Assembly: GCF_027595985.1 (NCBI RefSeq)
Contig: NC_073302.1
Coordinates: forward strand, 393,008,403-393,072,402
Direction: 5' to 3'
DNA length: 64,000 nt
Source of the DNA: Sorex araneus
Lineage: Eukaryota > Chordata > Mammalia > Eulipotyphla > Soricidae
Below the pieces are notes generated by a model, which was not told the DNA's origin, searched no databases, and saw only the letters and a list, made by a program, of their open reading frames with translations. The position numbers and the translations under genes are program-made. Below, piece after piece: positions 23,111-64,000 of this stretch (positions are counted from its first letter, which is position 1; the number at the start of each line of letters is the position of its first letter).

Positions 23111-23734
23111 ACCTCCCCAAGAAGGAATTATTCTTTTATAGGCTACTAAGTTTTATTGTGTCCTCCAGTCACCACCTTCTTTCAAACTAAACAATTTCAG
23201 TTTCTGTAGTCTCAGAGCATCTCAAAAATAGTATCTGGCCATCTGTTAGATTAGTGGAATTCGGGTTGATTGACAAAGAAAATCTTCATGGTTACAGTAA
23301 ACTAGATGAGAAGAAAAAACATTTTGAGGGAAATATGTGGCTAAATTCATTTCTGTCATGTAAATTTTCCAGAGCATGCTACACTTTCGATCAACCCGCA
23401 ACACAGTCTTCAAATCAAATTTGGCCCAGAGCAGGATGGAGATCAGTTCAGAGTAAGTACCCAAACGGTCTCCTCCTCTTCCAATATTTCTTCATCAGTT
23501 TCTTTTGATCTTTTAATACTAGTCACCGTTTGGTGCCTCCCAAGTGCACTTTACACATAATATATCTAATCCATATGACATTTCTGCATAAGAGATTCTG
23601 AGACGATAAAAAATTAAATAAGCTGCCCAAAGCTAGACGGAAGACAGCAAAGTTGAGACTCATTCATACCAGGGTCTGCCCCACCCACCACGAGACCTCC
23701 TCTTTGGGTGGGGGGGAGGGGGCAGAGATGATGC
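23111..23734. other. Intergenic; MIR relic near 23,535-23,640
   Basis: CACTTTACACATAATATATC and AATAAGCTGCCCAAAGCTAG fit MIR; the earlier part is unrecognised. Confidence 0.5.
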
Positions 23735-23880
23735 ACAATGAGTGGTGCTCAGGGCCTATTCCTAGGTCGATACTCAGGAGTTATCCCTGGCGGTGCTCTA
23801 GAAACCATGCATGATGCCAGAGATTCCAACCCGTGTCAACTGAATGCAAGGCCTTAACCCCTGTTCTATCTCTCGCACTG
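23735..23880 (-). mobile_element. Old SINE, antisense
   Basis: GAGTGGTGCTCAGGGCCTAT, TGGCGGTGCTCTAGAAACCA and GTTCTATCTCTCGCAC. Confidence 0.75.
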
Positions 23881-24069
23881 AGACCGTCTCTTTCTATATT
23901 CAGCCATCAGTTCCCTGCAAAATTTCGGACAGGCATGGCATAACTTTGATGTTAATAAGATGTAGCTGATGAACCAGTGGAAATCCTTCTTGGTTGGGAG
24001 GCGGGAAAGCCACGTCTGCCGAAAAAATGCACTTTTTAGACTTAAGTAAGCTGGGCAATTTTACCTTCC

Positions 24070-24190
24070 TGATTCATTTATTCCTCACAGTCACCTCGCA
24101 AGGGAGATGTTTTCAACCTCACCTTATAGACATAGAAACCGAGGCCTAGAGAAGTGAGCCCAGGCGCTAAGGTCACATAGCTACAGAACT
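24070..24190 (+). repeat. MIR relic
   Basis: TTATTCCTCACAGTCACCTC, AGAAACCGAGGCCTAGAGAA and CTAAGGTCACATAGCTAC follow the MIR core; it is the last repeat before the CpG island. Confidence 0.8.
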
Positions 24191-24745
24191 TCGTTGGACT
24201 CACTAACTGCAAAGCCACGCATAACTCCTTGCTCCCTGTTCAGAGACCCCCTTCCCTTCGGGAAGAGCGGAGAAATGAGGAAGGGGTAAAAGAATCACGG
24301 CAGGCCCGGGGTACTGGGTACTAGGTGGGTTAGACAATTTAGTGCACGGAGAACTAAAACCTCGAGGTGGTCCCCAGAGAGCCTGGAGCAGCCTCGCACA
24401 AAAGTTCCCATCCGGTTCTTTGGAGATGCGCAGGTTTGAGGAGCAGCAAGCCCTTTCCTCCCCGCGCTCAAGTTCAGTGCCACCACCAAGTATTCCGGGA
24501 GCGCGACCGCGCTGGCCTCCTCCAAGAAGCACAACGTGACCGTTCCGGGCCGGCCCTGCTGGGCTCTCCCGGTGCCCCGCGATGGTGGGTTCGGGGGGGT
24601 CCCTCCGGAACCAGACTTCGGGGTGCAGAAGTGGAAGGCGACTCTAGCGTCTCTCGCGCCCGGGGATTGTGGAGCATCGGGCGCCTCGGCCCCCTTCTGG
24701 CCTGCACCCCAACTCTGCGAGCCCAGGGACTCTGCCCGCGCCTGC

Positions 24746-24755
24746 GGGGCGGGGG
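24746..24755 (+). promoter_or_regulatory. GC box (Sp1-type)
   Basis: GGGGCGGGGG about 360 bp upstream of the exon 1 donor, inside the CpG island. It is a textbook Sp/KLF site; whether it is used cannot be told from sequence. Confidence 0.45.
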
Positions 24756-25013
24756 TGCTCCTGGAGCACCCCGGCCGCCGCACGCGGCTCCCCGGCTTAT
24801 CGGCGGCAGCCGGAGCGGCGGGGCCCGGGCTGGCGGCGCGCCCGGGTGGGCGGCGGCTGCGCGGGGCGCCCCCTGCGGCTTGGGCGGCGCGCCGGGCCCC
24901 TCGCCCGAGCCTGGCCTGGCGGAGAGCGCCGGGCGGGCGGCGGGAGCTGCTCCTGCGGCCCGGGGCCCTCGCCCCGGCTGCAGCTGGAGGCGTCGCTGGG
25001 GCCCGACGCGCGT

Positions 25014-25026
25014 GGGGGGCGGGGGC
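25014..25026 (+). promoter_or_regulatory. GC box just upstream of exon 1
   Basis: GGGGGGCGGGGGC lies about 85 bp before the exon 1 donor, a plausible core-promoter position for a TATA-less gene. It is the best-placed Sp-type site for the ABCB4 start; occupancy is inferred. Confidence 0.5.
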
Positions 25027-25069
25027 AGAGGCGCCGCGAGCAAAGTCCAGGCCCCGGGGCCGCAGCGCC

Positions 25070-25108
25070 CGCGCCCTGCCACTCGGCCCGAGACGCGCGA
25101 GGTCCGAG
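25070..25108 (+). other. ABCB4: ABCB4 exon 1, 5' untranslated (5' end not determined)
   Basis: The stretch ending CGCGCGAGGTCCGAG is followed by a strong donor, gtgagc, at 25109. It resembles the human ABCB4 leader as I recall it (..ACGCGCGAGGTTCGAG). It would splice to 25306, leaving a six-base leader before the ATG in exon 2. The transcription start is a guess; only the donor side is supported. Confidence 0.6.
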
Positions 25109-25305
25109 GTGAGCGAGGCCCCGGCACGCCGGGCGGCGGCGGGACAGCCCCCGGGGACGCGGGTGGGCGCCGAGCCGGGGCGGCCCGGGCACGTCCACCC
25201 GCGTCCGCCCCGCGCCCCCCTCCGCGGCCACCCCGCGCTCCGGCCGGCCGCTCCCGGGGGCCGCAGCGGGGAGCCCCGCCACCTAAAGCTGTGCTTTCTC
25301 GGCAG
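25109..25305 (+). other. ABCB4: ABCB4 intron 1 (197 bp)
   Basis: It runs from gtgagcgagg to tgctttctcggcag. It is very short and GC-rich, and lies wholly within the CpG island. The acceptor has a modest pyrimidine tract (tgctttctcggcag). Confidence 0.6.
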
Positions 25306-25311
25306 GCGGAC

Positions 25312-63654
<38,343 letters not shown>

Positions 63655-63697
63655 GTAAGTAGCATTTGACTTACTTTTGTTTCTTTGTTTTTGTCTA

Positions 63698-63923
63698 GCA
63701 CAGTGTGTAGGGCGTTTGCCTTGCGCATGGCCGACCTGGGTTTGATTCCTTTGTCCCTCTTAGAGAGCCCGGAAAGCTACCAAGAGTATCCCGCCCGTAT
63801 GGCAGAGCTTGGCAAGCTACCTGTATCATATTTGATATACCCAAAACAGTAACAACAAGTCTCACAATGAAGACGTTACTGGTGCCCACTCGAGCAAATC
63901 GTTGAACAACAGGATGACAGTGC
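63698..63923 (+). mobile_element. Shrew SINE type B
   Basis: TAGCACAGTGTGTAGGGCGT head, GGTTTGATTCC box B, AGAGAGCCCGGAAAGCTACC, GACGTTACTGGTGCCC and AGGATGACAGTGC. The first bases of the head are missing. Confidence 0.93.
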
Positions 63924-63939
63924 TGTTGTTCAACGATTT
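63896..63939. repeat. 16-bp perfect inverted repeat, 12-nt loop
   Basis: AAATCGTTGAACAACA (63896-63911) and its exact reverse complement (63924-63939) surround GGATGACAGTGC. The second arm lies beyond the normal SINE end. Confidence 0.95.
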
Positions 63940-63964
63940 GAATAGTGTTTTTTAGTTTTTTAGT

Positions 63965-64000
63965 GCTACAGTGTTTTTGTTTGGGGGCCACACCCAGTGG
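63965..64000 (-). mobile_element. SINE type A, antisense, cut by window edge
   Basis: GGGGGCCACACCCAGTGG is the start of an inverted type A tail. Confidence 0.6.

Larger units (their letters stand above)
63655..64000 (+). other. ABCB4: ABCB4 intron 16, start only
   Basis: Contains a type B SINE with a terminal hairpin, then the beginning of an antisense type A SINE cut by the window edge. Confidence 0.85.

Noticed and set aside
1..24300. 3' exons of ABCB1 upstream
   Set aside because: Synteny in other mammals places them upstream, but no NBD2 motif (LSGGQ, Walker B, H-loop) was found in any frame here; they probably lie outside the window.

Overview
The window is mammalian genomic DNA. It carries the 5' half of one split gene on the + strand, ABCB4 (MDR3, the canalicular phosphatidylcholine floppase), and about 25 kb of upstream intergenic sequence. 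Dozens of copies of a tRNA-headed SINE that I know from Sorex (head GGGCTGGAG..ATAGCACAG, tail GTGTGACCCAAAAAG) point to a shrew, most likely Sorex. That species call is my inference from the repeat family.

Layout. Positions 1-24,300 hold no gene I can support. They are built from fossil L1 (about 660-2,960 and 11,570-12,890), younger 5'-truncated L1 3' ends (4,057-4,633; 8,954-9,115; 19,270-19,400), a long antisense L2 relic (about 15,830-18,540), many SINEs, a 3 x 116 bp tandem repeat (7,654-8,001), and an unusual composite of roughly 400-421 bp tandem units fused to an L1-type 3' tail (about 20,120-21,720). In other mammals the 3' end of ABCB1 lies upstream of ABCB4, but no ABCB1 exon was found here.

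A CpG island (about 24,400-26,150) contains ABCB4 exon 1, a 197 bp intron 1 and the ATG exon. Fourteen further coding exons follow, through position 63,654. All have AG/GT borders and joining phases. Together they give 695 codons with no stop: the N-terminal tail, transmembrane segments 1-6, the whole first nucleotide-binding domain (A-loop, Walker A, Q-loop, LSGGQ, Walker B, H-loop) and most of the linker. The second half of the transporter lies beyond the window.

Introns carry more SINEs, L1 pieces, MIR/L2 relics, an ancient hAT-like DNA transposon in intron 8, and a solo LTR inside an L1 relic in intron 12. Target-site duplications can be read for many of these. The most unusual structures are a pure (AGC)n serine tract abutting the exon 2 donor, nested direct and inverted duplications in intron 9, the tandem-unit/L1-tail composite, and a second SINE family that ends in short octamer repeats instead of poly(A). 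I saw no complete novel biochemical system; the window is a conventional gene in a repeat-rich setting.
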